A stretch of 64,000 nucleotides of DNA from Intestinibacillus sp. Marseille-P6563 (lineage in GTDB: Bacteria; Bacillota; Clostridia; Oscillospirales; Butyricicoccaceae), in contig NZ_UWOD01000001.1 in the NCBI RefSeq assembly GCF_900604335.1, positions 709,501 through 773,500 of the forward strand, read 5' to 3'. Positions within the stretch are counted from its first letter, which is position 1, and each line of letters starts with the position of its first letter. Shown here one piece after another: positions 19,225 to 27,889 of this stretch. The notes beneath the pieces were generated by a model. The model did not search any database. It saw only the letters and a program-made list of their open reading frames with translations, and was not told the origin of the DNA. The position numbers and the translations under genes were made by a program.

Positions 19225-20235
19225 ATGAGCCAAGTATTTGATCTATATAAAACGCTGGCCAGCGCGTTCGGCCCGTCCGGCCGGGAAGCCGGGGTACGCG
19301 ACGTGCTGACCAAGCTGGCAAAGCAATACGCAGACGAGGTCTGGACCGATGCACTCGGCAACCTCATCTGCCACAAAAAATCGTCCGGGTCGGAAAGCAG
19401 CCGCAAAATCTTGCTGGCCGCTCACATGGACTCGCTGGGCATTGTCATCACCTTCATCGATGACAACGGCTTTTTGCGGTTTGCCCCGGTCGGCGGTCTG
19501 TTCCGCGGCGACCTCATCAACATTCAGGTACGGTTTGCCAACGGCGTGCGGGGTGTGATCTCCTACGAAGAAAAGACCTCCTTTAAGGACCTGCAAATGC
19601 AGCATCTGTTTGTGGACATCGGCGCATCCAGCCGGGAAGAAGCCGAACAGATGGTACAGGTGGGCGATTTTGCCGTGTTTGACGCACCCATGTTCGAGCA
19701 GAACGGCGTCATCTGCGGCCCCTATCTGGACAACCGCATCGGCTGCGTCACCCTGCTGCTGACCATGGCCAAGATGCCGCTGTCGGTGCCGGATGACCTG
19801 TATTTTGTCTTTACCGCCCAGGAAGAAGTCGGGCTGCGCGGTGCGCAGACGGCCGCTTTTGCTCTGGAACCCGACCTTGCGATTGCGGTCGACGTGACCG
19901 ACACTGGCGACCTGCCCGAACACAAATACCCGATGGACTGCCATCTGGGCAAGGGTCCGGCGGTCAAAGTCATGGATCATTCGGTCCTGTGCACTCCCAA
20001 GGTGCGGTCGGCGCTCGAAGAAGCCGGTCTCATGGCTGCCGTTCCGGTGCAGAAGGATATTCTGCAATTTGGCGGCACCGATACCGCGGCGCTCCAGCGC
20101 AGCCGTTCGGGTGTGCCTGCGGGCGCGATTTCCATCCCGACGCGGTATATCCACTCGCCCAGCGAGATGTGCGCCGTGCGGGATGTCGAGCAGGCGGCTG
20201 CCCTGCTTGCCCAGGCTTTGCTGCATACGCTGTAA
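19225..20235 (+). CDS. M42-family metallopeptidase (third of three)
   Basis: 336 residues. Ligand motifs are LAAHMDSLGIVI, LDNRIGCVTL, AQEEVGLRGAQ, AIAVDVTDTGD and RYIHSPSEM. ATG 19225 follows AAGGAG by 8 bases; a GTG nine bases earlier is less well placed. The operon of three M42 enzymes ends here and a terminator follows. Confidence 0.9.
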   Translation: MSQVFDLYKTLASAFGPSGREAGVRDVLTKLAKQYADEVWTDALGNLICHKKSSGSESSRKILLAAHMDSLGIVITFIDDNGFLRFAPVGGLFRGDLINIQVRFANGVRGVISYEEKTSFKDLQMQHLFVDIGASSREEAEQMVQVGDFAVFDAPMFEQNGVICGPYLDNRIGCVTLLLTMAKMPLSVPDDLYFVFTAQEEVGLRGAQTAAFALEPDLAIAVDVTDTGDLPEHKYPMDCHLGKGPAVKVMDHSVLCTPKVRSALEEAGLMAAVPVQKDILQFGGTDTAALQRSRSGVPAGAISIPTRYIHSPSEMCAVRDVEQAAALLAQALLHTL

Positions 20236-20240
20236 ACGCA

Positions 20241-20277
20241 AAAAAGCGTATCCCAAAAAGGGATACGCTTTTTTTAT
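20241..20277. terminator. Bidirectional terminator
   Basis: AAAAAAGCGTATCCC pairs with GGGATACGCTTTTTT around AAAAA, shared by the converging M42 operon and the CPBP protease gene. Confidence 0.88.
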
Positions 20278-21197
20278 ACCCAAATACTCGCGATGGTCAG
20301 AGCAATCATATAACAGAAGATGGCTACGACCGGCATCGAAGCAAAAAACCATTTGTACACACCGCGCGGGGTGCGGTTATTCTTGATGTCGCGCAGCAAC
20401 AACTTGCCGCCGCTCAGCGCCATAAGGATAATCGACAGGACGCCAGCCAGCATCAGGCTGCCGTCGATCATGCCTCCCAACGATTCACTGAAATCCGATA
20501 TGCGGCCCACCAGATCCACAAACAGATTGTTAAGCACATGCAGCACAATGGTCAGCTTCAGGGAATATTTGAGCGACAAATATCCAAACGCCAATCCGAT
20601 GACAAAGGCGACCGGAAACTGGACGGCATTGCCGTGCATCAAGCCAAAAATCAGTGCACTGATCACAATGGCAAACCACCGGCCATAGCGTTCGAGCGCC
20701 CGCAGCAGTGCGCCACGGTAGACCAGTTCTTCGACCACCGGGGCCACTACGACCGAATACACCAACATGGAAGCGGAAACCGCATAGGCCGTTGCCGAAT
20801 TGTTGGCCGAATCAAAGGATGCGCCGACCGATTCCAGCAAATGTACCACCGGGGCACAAACGATGCTGGTCAGCATTTGCAGACCTAAAATCATCAGGAA
20901 ATAAAAAATCACCTGCACCGGCCAAGCTTTTTCGCGTCGTTCGAACATGTTATCCAGAAGGTGCCTTTCCTGCCCCATCCTCAGCATCGGCAGGGCACCA
21001 CCCAAGGCGGACAGCATCACGATCCAGCCTTCCATCTCCGACCAGGTCCCACGCAGCGGACTAAACGCCCGGAGCAGGATCGACACGATAAAACTGAGCA
21101 GGACCGATAAGAAAAACATGGTCAGCTGGGAAAGGACCAGCGCCCAGCCGATTTTACGGAAATCCTGCCGCATTTGGGTTTCGTTATAAGGTACCAT
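20274..21197 (-). CDS. CPBP-family intramembrane glutamic protease
   Basis: 307 residues with about eight membrane segments. The CAAX/CPBP (ABI) signature EELVYRGALLRALERYG with the EExxxR catalytic pair, and the later FGLMHGN with the metal/active His, are intact. Such proteins process prenylated-like or bacteriocin-related substrates in the membrane; the substrate here is unknown. The start overlaps the end of the DMT gene. Last gene of a five-gene minus-strand set. Confidence 0.87.
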   Translation of the reverse strand: MVPYNETQMRQDFRKIGWALVLSQLTMFFLSVLLSFIVSILLRAFSPLRGTWSEMEGWIVMLSALGGALPMLRMGQERHLLDNMFERREKAWPVQVIFYFLMILGLQMLTSIVCAPVVHLLESVGASFDSANNSATAYAVSASMLVYSVVVAPVVEELVYRGALLRALERYGRWFAIVISALIFGLMHGNAVQFPVAFVIGLAFGYLSLKYSLKLTIVLHVLNNLFVDLVGRISDFSESLGGMIDGSLMLAGVLSIILMALSGGKLLLRDIKNNRTPRGVYKWFFASMPVVAIFCYMIALTIASIWV

Positions 21198-22095
21198 GTT
21201 GTGCCTCCTTCCGTCCGGGGAACCGTCCCTCGCTCAGCAGCAAACCCGCCAAAACCAGAATGGTTCCTACGATTGCCTGTGGTGTCATTCGTTCGTGCAA
21301 AATAATGGCTGCCAATACCACGGTAACAGCTGACGATGCGTAAATATAAACGCACGTCTTGACCGTGCCCAGCAGCTTCACCGCAAAATTCCAAGTCATA
21401 AAGCACAGCGCACTCGCTCCCAGCCCCAGGAACAAGAGATTGGCAATTTCCACCGGACTGGCGGTCCAGACCGCCTGCGGCCGGAAGTGCATCGCGGCTG
21501 CGATGGGCAGCATAAACGCCACGCCATAGGTGAAAATCCGCCGGGTAGCGCCCACGGTCGGATACCCACATTCGGCAATCTTACGGGTCAGGGTCGAATA
21601 AACGCCCCACGCCATAGCGGCACAGAAGGCCAGCGCCGCCCCGACCGGCTGCACATGACCCGATCCTCCGTCCCCGGCGGCGATCAGACACAACCCAACG
21701 ATCGCTACCGCAAAGCCGACAAAAAAGCCAGACTTCAAATGGGTTTTGAGGAACAGTGCCGAACAGATGCCCGCAAACAGCGGCGCACTGGACACCATCA
21801 CGCCGATCACCGACGCATCGCCATAGTTGAGGGCAATGTTCTCACACAAATAATACAGCACCAGCCCCGAGAGTCCGGCCCCGGCAAAGTATGCCTCATG
21901 CCGCCGCTCTTGCAGCCGCATCGAGCGCGGACTGATGACCCACAAGGCTACAAGCCCCAGGGCAAAGCGGAGCAATAAAATTTCTACGGGTGTGAAATGG
22001 CGCAATAATATCTTGGTGGAGATAAAGGTCGCGCCCCAGACCGACACGGTGAAGATCGCCGCGATATGGCCGGTGGATCGGTGTTCAAAACGCAT
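21184..22095 (-). CDS. DMT/EamA-family transporter
   Basis: 303 residues, ten predicted membrane helices in two EamA repeats. The N-terminal repeat has SVWGATFISTKILLRHF and the C-terminal repeat FLGLGASALCFMTWN, which are typical. The substrate is not known. It ends inside the start of the CPBP gene (14-base overlap) and starts 26 bases after mnmA. Confidence 0.87.
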   Translation of the reverse strand: MRFEHRSTGHIAAIFTVSVWGATFISTKILLRHFTPVEILLLRFALGLVALWVISPRSMRLQERRHEAYFAGAGLSGLVLYYLCENIALNYGDASVIGVMVSSAPLFAGICSALFLKTHLKSGFFVGFAVAIVGLCLIAAGDGGSGHVQPVGAALAFCAAMAWGVYSTLTRKIAECGYPTVGATRRIFTYGVAFMLPIAAAMHFRPQAVWTASPVEIANLLFLGLGASALCFMTWNFAVKLLGTVKTCVYIYASSAVTVVLAAIILHERMTPQAIVGTILVLAGLLLSEGRFPGRKEAQHGTL

Positions 22096-22121
22096 GGTAA
22101 ATCCTCATTGCTGTCTAAAAT

Positions 22122-23138
22122 TCAATCGATAAAGCCGCCGCCGATCACGGTATCGCCGTCATAAAAAACAGCGGCTTGTCCGGCTGCGGGCGCGCGCACG
22201 GCATCGTCAAAAACAATGCGGGCATCGGTCCCGTCCGGATACACAGTGGCACGGTCGGCGTGTTTGGAATACCGCACGCGGACCTCACAGGCAAACGGCC
22301 CATCCTGTGCATATTCGGGTGCACAGTAATTGACCTGCCGCACGATAATTTCCTTGCGGAAAACATCCTCGAGCGACAAAACGACTTCATTGGTTTCCGG
22401 CCGCAGTTCGTGCACAAACAGCCGTCCGCTGGCCGCGACGCCTAGCCCCTTGCGCTGGCCGACCGTATACTGATGGATGCCCTTGTGGCGGCCAAGGATG
22501 TTGCCATCCGGGTCGACAAAGTTGCCTTCCGGCAGCTGCACGCCCCGGCGTTCCAGCCAGCCGCACCAATCGCCGTCTGGGATGAAGCAGACATCCATGC
22601 TATCCTTCTTCTGGGCGTTCGGAATCTCCCGCTCCTGAGCGAGTGCACGCACCGCGTCCTTATCAGCTGCTTCCCCCAACGGGAACAGGCAGCGCTCCAA
22701 AATGGCGCGCGGCAGCCGGTGCAGCATATACGTCTGGTCCTTGGGCGAACGGGCACGCTGCAACAGCGCGCGGCCCTCCGCATCCCAGCCGATGCGGGCA
22801 TAATGCCCGGTGGCCAGATACTGCGCACCGATGGAATCGGCATAATCGGCCAAAGCCCGGAACTTCACGGTCGGATTGCACATCACACAGGGATTGGGCG
22901 TGCGTGCATGCTGGTATTCTTCGGCAAAGTAGCGGCACACATGTTCTTCCAGTTCCTGTGCCCGGTGGGCAATGTAGAGCGGAATGCCGACCGCGTCGGC
23001 GACTTTCTGTGCTTCCGCTTCCCCGCCCAGACCCAGCTCGAGAAACAAGCCGTGTACTTCATATCCCTGCTCGCGCAGTAAAGATGCGGCGACTGCCGAA
23101 TCCACACCGCCTGACAGGCCTAATACAACTTTTTTCAT
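22122..23138 (-). CDS. mnmA: tRNA-specific 2-thiouridylase
   Basis: 338 residues. Thiolates U34 of Lys, Glu and Gln tRNAs with sulfur relayed from a cysteine desulfurase. The ATP-pyrophosphatase P-loop GLSGGVDSAVAA is at the N-terminus; the catalytic Cys pair lies in TPNPCVMCNP and SMDVCFIP; ATGHYARI and HQYTVGQRKGLGV are also conserved. It starts directly at the stop of the lipoprotein gene. Confidence 0.95.
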   Translation of the reverse strand: MKKVVLGLSGGVDSAVAASLLREQGYEVHGLFLELGLGGEAEAQKVADAVGIPLYIAHRAQELEEHVCRYFAEEYQHARTPNPCVMCNPTVKFRALADYADSIGAQYLATGHYARIGWDAEGRALLQRARSPKDQTYMLHRLPRAILERCLFPLGEAADKDAVRALAQEREIPNAQKKDSMDVCFIPDGDWCGWLERRGVQLPEGNFVDPDGNILGRHKGIHQYTVGQRKGLGVAASGRLFVHELRPETNEVVLSLEDVFRKEIIVRQVNYCAPEYAQDGPFACEVRVRYSKHADRATVYPDGTDARIVFDDAVRAPAAGQAAVFYDGDTVIGGGFID

Positions 23139-24656
23139 TTAGTTTGCCCTCCATCCGCCGACGCCATGGAACAGCCAATTGGGCGACGGATTAAATCCGG
23201 TCATAAGGTTGCTGCGCACGGCGACCTGGTCGCGGATAAGCGCGATGGGCACGATCGGCATTTCACTCAGAAGCTGCGTATACAGTGCCTGCTTGGCCTC
23301 ATCGGTGCCTTGTGCGCGCGCTTGCTCGATCAAATAATCGGTATCGATGTTAGAGTACCGGCCATAATTGAGTACGCCACCGGTTGCAATCAGCGAACGC
23401 AGGTCAAAATCCGGCGTCATGCGAAGTTCGCCATAGAAGATTTCAAAATTGCCGGATGCCAGACGCGCGGTATATTCTTCGAACGGTACGGCTTCTACCG
23501 TCGCTCGGATGCCGATCACCAACAGCGCGTCGGCAATCGCCTGCGCTGCGCTGACCTTGAACGTATTTTCGCTGTTGACCAGAATGGTCGGCGAGAAATT
23601 GACCCGCCCCTCACTGTCGACCAAACCTGCCGAAGCCAGCAGCGCCGTCGCACTGTCCCGATCGGCTTCCGAACTGGTAGCCGGCTCATCCGGCTGCGGA
23701 TTGACCGGCAAGACCGCCGGATCGGCAAAGGTTTGCAGCTGCGTGCTGCAAATATCTTTACGCGCAATCGCTGCCGAGATCGCCTGCCGCACGGCGGGCA
23801 GGCTACACGGCCCGGCCGCGGCGCCAAATCCCAAATAATGCAGGCAAGTAGTCGGGACCGGATGCAGATCGACCGATCCGCTGATGGTGATGGGGTTCGA
23901 ACTGATACGCTCGGTGCGCACCAGCGAGATGTCGCCGGTTTCAAAGCTGTGCATCACAGCATCCGACCGGGTGGTGTTGACCAGCGTGATTTTTTCAAAC
24001 GTATCGACTGCGCCGCCATGCCATCCTGCATAGGGCGACAGCCACCAGGCGCCGTCCGCATAGTTGGGCTGATAGGCCCCCGTGCCGCCCGAAAAGGTTT
24101 CTTCCTCGGTCCCAGCCTGGAAAATCGGAATATCCATCAGGCGCGGAAAGTCCATATTAGCCGACGACAAGACCACGCCCACGGTATTTTCATCTTCGGC
24201 ATAGACCGACTTCACATCGGTCATACGTGAATAGTAAGGCGATGTTTCATTGGCTTTGACGGTATTGAGCGTGTAAACAACATCGTCGGCGGTCAGTGCA
24301 TCGCCTGACCAGAAGGTCACGCCCGGCTTTAAATGGAACGTAAAGCTGATGCCGTCGCCTTCCCAGCTTTCACACAGCATGGGCTGCGGCTGGAAGTTAT
24401 TGTCCAGATAAAACAGACCTTCATACAGGGCATCGAGCAAGGGCCGGTTCATATCCGACACCGACAAAACCGGGTTGATTTTTTCCCCGGTATAGTAGGC
24501 CAGCCCAAAATAGCCGGCTTCATGGTTTTGCGTGACCGTTTCAACCTGGTCTTCGCTGCTAGTCGCTGCGCCCAGGCGTTCGGTCAAGGTGCATCCGGTG
24601 AGCAGACAGCAGGCCAGCGCTGCTGCCAGCAATCGTTTCAAACGCGGATATTTCAT
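23139..24656 (-). CDS. Oligopeptide-type ABC transporter substrate-binding lipoprotein
   Basis: 505 residues from ATG 24656. A signal peptide ending in the lipobox LLTGC (Cys ~22) anchors it to the membrane. The solute-binding family 5 signature is FTFHLKPGVTFWSGDALTADDVVYTL, with the usual AISAAIARKDI and final lobe. No permease or ATPase gene is next to it, so it is an orphan binding protein. Its gene overlaps the pgeF stop by four bases and mnmA follows immediately, an unusual operon partner set. Confidence 0.88.
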   Translation of the reverse strand: MKYPRLKRLLAAALACCLLTGCTLTERLGAATSSEDQVETVTQNHEAGYFGLAYYTGEKINPVLSVSDMNRPLLDALYEGLFYLDNNFQPQPMLCESWEGDGISFTFHLKPGVTFWSGDALTADDVVYTLNTVKANETSPYYSRMTDVKSVYAEDENTVGVVLSSANMDFPRLMDIPIFQAGTEEETFSGGTGAYQPNYADGAWWLSPYAGWHGGAVDTFEKITLVNTTRSDAVMHSFETGDISLVRTERISSNPITISGSVDLHPVPTTCLHYLGFGAAAGPCSLPAVRQAISAAIARKDICSTQLQTFADPAVLPVNPQPDEPATSSEADRDSATALLASAGLVDSEGRVNFSPTILVNSENTFKVSAAQAIADALLVIGIRATVEAVPFEEYTARLASGNFEIFYGELRMTPDFDLRSLIATGGVLNYGRYSNIDTDYLIEQARAQGTDEAKQALYTQLLSEMPIVPIALIRDQVAVRSNLMTGFNPSPNWLFHGVGGWRAN

Positions 24657-25483
24657 TTGAATCGCTTTTCTCCTTCCGTAGACGATAGGCAGATGATTCC
24701 CGCTTGCACACCGCGCTCCCCTTTCGTCACCCGGTGCGACCAAAATTCATCGCTGTGACAATAGGTGCACAGCCCGCTGTTGACGATATTCTCAGCTCGC
24801 ACGCCGGCGCTTTGCAGCAACATGGCGTTGATGCCTTGCAGATCGACATGAAATTTCGGACCCTTTTCCCGAATAAACGGCTGCACCTGCGCGCCCATCT
24901 GGGCTTCCATCGCCTCGGGCACATCGGCATCGGTTTCAAAGCAACACACGCCGATCGACGGCCCGATGACCGCGATCAAGCTGTCCCGCTGTGCACCGAG
25001 CGCAGCGGCCATGGTGTCCACCGTCTTAGGCAGAATGCCCAGCGCTGTGCCCCGCCATCCGGCGTGGCAGACGCCGCAGCTGTGGCTAACCGGGTCATAC
25101 AATAAGGTAACCACGCAGTCGGCATAAAATCCGGCCAGTGGCGTGTTCGGCAGATTGGTGACCAGGGCGTCCGATTCCCAGGCCATCGGCTGGGTCAGCC
25201 CCATGCCGACCGTTTCCTCGGTCACGACCGTGACCGCATCGCGGTGCACCTGTTTGGTCATGGTGATCCGTTCATAAGGGATGGACAGCGCATCGGCCAG
25301 AATGTGATAATTCCGGCGCACGTTTTCCGGGTCATCGCCCCGTCCAAAGCCCAGGTTCATGCTTTCGCACGCGCCGGTACTCACGCCGCCGCGTTTGGTT
25401 GTAAACGCGTGCCGCACCGGCAGCCGCGTACAGGTATAATATTGAAAGGCGCCGCACGCACGGCGCGCCATGGTATCATCCAT
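24653..25483 (-). CDS. pgeF: Peptidoglycan editing factor / multicopper-like purine nucleoside hydrolase (YfiH)
   Basis: 276 residues. The DUF152/laccase-domain family has its metal ligands in TMTKQVHRD, FYADCVVTLLYDP and CGVCHAGWRGTALGI, and later GPSIGVCCFE. E. coli YfiH hydrolyses mis-incorporated UDP-MurNAc-Ser precursors, while other members are adenosine deaminase/phosphorylase-like. The first gene of the minus cluster; the ATG lies near a TTGTTT-TATAAT promoter. Confidence 0.9.
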   Translation of the reverse strand: MDDTMARRACGAFQYYTCTRLPVRHAFTTKRGGVSTGACESMNLGFGRGDDPENVRRNYHILADALSIPYERITMTKQVHRDAVTVVTEETVGMGLTQPMAWESDALVTNLPNTPLAGFYADCVVTLLYDPVSHSCGVCHAGWRGTALGILPKTVDTMAAALGAQRDSLIAVIGPSIGVCCFETDADVPEAMEAQMGAQVQPFIREKGPKFHVDLQGINAMLLQSAGVRAENIVNSGLCTYCHSDEFWSHRVTKGERGVQAGIICLSSTEGEKRFK

Positions 25484-25569
25484 TTTTCATTCCTCGATTC
25501 GTGGTGGATGCCTTCTTTCTGCCCACATGCTGCCAGGGCTGCACGCAAACAGCATAGAAAACACCTATT

Positions 25570-25604
25570 GTAGTATTATACTACGCAAATGGCGGCAGAA
25601 ACAA
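25570..25604 (-). promoter_or_regulatory. Promoter of the pgeF cluster with a palindromic -10
   Basis: Minus strand TTGTTT (25599-25604) and TATAAT (25575-25580) with 18-base spacing. The -10 lies inside the palindrome GTAGTATTATACTAC (25570-25584), which could also be a repressor site. Confidence 0.65.
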
Positions 25605-25662
25605 CCCTGTTACGCGACCTTCGTCACTCTGCCTGATTTTATGTACGCACAGAGTGTTTTCC

Positions 25663-25691
25663 TTGACATGCAAGTCAAAAAGCATTAAGAT
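25663..25691 (+). promoter_or_regulatory. Promoter of rny
   Basis: TTGACA (25663-25668) and TAAGAT (25686-25691), 17 bases apart. The leader to the start codon is about 110 bases, without an obvious riboswitch. Confidence 0.75.
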
Positions 25692-25809
25692 ATTTATGTA
25701 ATACCTTTTGTAATGTTCATTGCCTCCGGCCATGGAGTTTCATAGAGGGATTATGTTGCTTTGCATTTTGAAAACTTAAAAAAACACAGGAGGTGTTCCA
25801 CGCAACTTT

Positions 25810-27351
25810 ATGGATACCATAATCAAGCTGATCATTGGTGTTGTCTGTTTGATTATTGGCGTAATCGTCGGCATTTTATACCGTAAAAATGTCGCAGAAA
25901 AAACAATTGGAAGCGCAGAACAGGAGGCCACCCGCATCATAAACGAGGCCATCAAGTCCGGAGAAACCAAGAAGCGCGAAGCGATCTTGGAAGCTAAGGA
26001 CGAAATCCTCAAGGCCCGCACCGAGGCCGATCGGGAACTCAAGGAGCGCCGCAGCGAGGTCCAAAAGACCGAGCACCGCCTCCACCAGAAGGAAGAAGCG
26101 CTTGAGAAGAAGTCGGACGCGATGGAGCGCAAGAGCGAAGAGCTCAGCCGCAAGATCGCGCAAGCACAAAAGACCCAGGAAGAATCCGAACAGATTCGCG
26201 CCGAGCAGATCGCCACGCTCGAGCGTCTGTCCGGTCTGACCCGCGACGAGGCCAAGGAATATTTGGTCACGTCGATTGAAAATGAAGCCAAGCATGACGC
26301 CGCGCTCAAACTCCGCGAAATCAACCAGCAGATGAAAGAGGAAGCAGAGTCCACGGCGCGCGAACTCATTACTACGGCCATCCAGCGCTATGCAGCCGAC
26401 CAGGTATCCGAATCCACGGTATCGGTCGTTCCGCTGCCCAACGATGAAATGAAGGGCCGCATCATTGGCCGCGAAGGCCGCAACATCCGCGCCCTGGAAA
26501 ACCTGACGGGTGTCGACCTGATCATCGACGATACCCCGGAAGCGATCACCCTGTCCTCGTTTGACCCGGTTCGCCGTGAAGTCGCCCGGCTGAGTCTGGA
26601 AAAGCTGATTTTGGACGGCCGCATCCATCCGCCGCGCATCGCTGAAATGGTGCAGAAGGCGCAGAAGGAAGTCGATCAGGTCATCAAATCCGAGGGCGAA
26701 CGCGCCACGTTCGAAACCGGTATTCATGGCATCCATCCCGAGTTGGTTCGCCTGCTCGGCCGCCTGCATTACCGCACCAGTTATGGGCAAAACGTGCTGC
26801 TGCACTCGATCGAGGTCGCACACATCGCTGGTATGCTCGCCTCCGAACTTGGCATCGACCCCACCATTGCCCGCCGTGCAGGCCTGCTGCATGACATCGG
26901 CAAGGCGGTCGACCATGAAGTCGAAGGTTCGCACGTTACCATCGGTGTCGACCTTGCCAAACGTTATAAGGAATCCCAGCCAGTCATCCACGCGATTGCT
27001 GCTCACCACGGGGATGTGGAGCCGACCACCGTGGAAGCCTGCCTTGTGCAGGCGGCGGACGCCATCTCGGCGGCCCGTCCGGGCGCACGGCGTGAGAATC
27101 TGGAAAATTATATCAAACGTCTGGAAAAACTCGAAGAGATCGCCAACACGACGCCTGGTGTCGAGCGTTCGTACGCCATCCAGGCCGGTCGGGAACTGTG
27201 CATCATCGTCAAGCCCGAAGAGGTTACCGACGACAGCATGACCTTGCTCGCCCGCGATATCGCAAAGCATATCGAGGACGAACTCGATTACCCCGGCCAG
27301 ATCAAGATCAATATGGTCCGCGAAACCCGCGCCATCGACTACGCAAAGTAA
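25810..27351 (+). CDS. rny: Ribonuclease Y
   Basis: 513 residues. Membrane-anchored endoribonuclease that starts decay of many mRNAs. Domains in order: N-terminal membrane helix (residues ~5-22), a long charged coiled coil (~30-200), a KH domain ([19 protein letters not shown], ~215-235), and an HD domain with the metal-binding [12 protein letters not shown] and AAHHGD. Length matches Bacillus RNase Y. AGGAGG lies upstream of ATG 25810. It has its own promoter and terminator. Confidence 0.96.
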   Translation: MDTIIKLIIGVVCLIIGVIVGILYRKNVAEKTIGSAEQEATRIINEAIKSGETKKREAILEAKDEILKARTEADRELKERRSEVQKTEHRLHQKEEALEKKSDAMERKSEELSRKIAQAQKTQEESEQIRAEQIATLERLSGLTRDEAKEYLVTSIENEAKHDAALKLREINQQMKEEAESTARELITTAIQRYAADQVSESTVSVVPLPNDEMKGRIIGREGRNIRALENLTGVDLIIDDTPEAITLSSFDPVRREVARLSLEKLILDGRIHPPRIAEMVQKAQKEVDQVIKSEGERATFETGIHGIHPELVRLLGRLHYRTSYGQNVLLHSIEVAHIAGMLASELGIDPTIARRAGLLHDIGKAVDHEVEGSHVTIGVDLAKRYKESQPVIHAIAAHHGDVEPTTVEACLVQAADAISAARPGARRENLENYIKRLEKLEEIANTTPGVERSYAIQAGRELCIIVKPEEVTDDSMTLLARDIAKHIEDELDYPGQIKINMVRETRAIDYAK

Positions 27352-27371
27352 TAGACAACACCACACAACAA

Positions 27372-27410
27372 ACGGGCAAAGCCAATGTGGCTTTGCCCGT
27401 ATTTTATTTT
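27372..27410 (+). terminator. Terminator of rny
   Basis: ACGGGCAAAGCC pairs with GGCTTTGCCCGT around AATGT and is followed by ATTTTATTTT. Confidence 0.85.
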
Positions 27411-27415
27411 GCAGG

Positions 27416-27457
27416 AAACGAAAAGGGGATGGAAATGCCGGAGCATTTCCATCCCCT
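27416..27457 (-). terminator. Terminator of the SASP gene
   Basis: Minus-strand hairpin AGGGGATGGAAATGC / GCATTTCCATCCCCT with a four-base loop, followed on the minus strand by TTTTCGTTT. Confidence 0.75.
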
Positions 27458-27478
27458 CTCCCATTTGGAAAGACTCGA

Positions 27479-27691
27479 TTAGCCCTTCGCTGCCAGGTCC
27501 TGTTCGTAGGCCTGGATCATCTTCTTGACCATCTGGCCGCCGACCGAACCTGCCTGACGGGAAGTCAGGTCACCATTGTAGCCCTGCTTCAGGTTGACGC
27601 CAACCTCCGAAGCGGCCTCCATCTTAAAGCGATCCATTGCCGCACGAGCTTCCGGTACCATACCCTTGTTCGAACCATTCTGAGTAGACAT
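27479..27691 (-). CDS. Alpha/beta-type small acid-soluble spore protein
   Basis: 70 residues. Coats and protects spore DNA and is degraded at germination. The central germination-protease region KMEAASEVGVNL and the C-terminal GDLTSRQAGSVGGQMVKKMI are diagnostic of the alpha/beta SASP family. Expression would be from SigG in the forespore; an AATACTA -10-like box is seen upstream, but no clear -35. Direct evidence that the organism makes endospores. Confidence 0.95.
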   Translation of the reverse strand: MSTQNGSNKGMVPEARAAMDRFKMEAASEVGVNLKQGYNGDLTSRQAGSVGGQMVKKMIQAYEQDLAAKG

Positions 27692-27828
27692 AATCTTGAC
27701 TCTCCTTTTCGAATTTGTTTTTTGGGGATTTGCTGATAGTATTGTGTGCCGGTTGCAGAAAAGATATAAGATGTAAAATATTCTTAGCTTGGCAGCGTTT
27801 TCTGACGCAAAATTGATGTTTACAAAAC

Positions 27829-27861
27829 GCCCCGGATGCAGCGTTGCACAGCATCCGGGGC
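27829..27861 (-). terminator. Terminator of the PTS operon
   Basis: Minus strand GCCCCGGATGC pairs with GCATCCGGGGC and is followed by GTTTTGT. It ends the HPr-antiterminator-PTS transcript. Confidence 0.75.
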
Positions 27862-27889
27862 ATTTCGTTACTTTCTCAAATCAAATACT

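Noticed and set aside
27692-27780. SigG promoter for the SASP gene
   Set aside because: Only an AATACTA -10-like box was found; no TGAATA-type -35 at the right distance.
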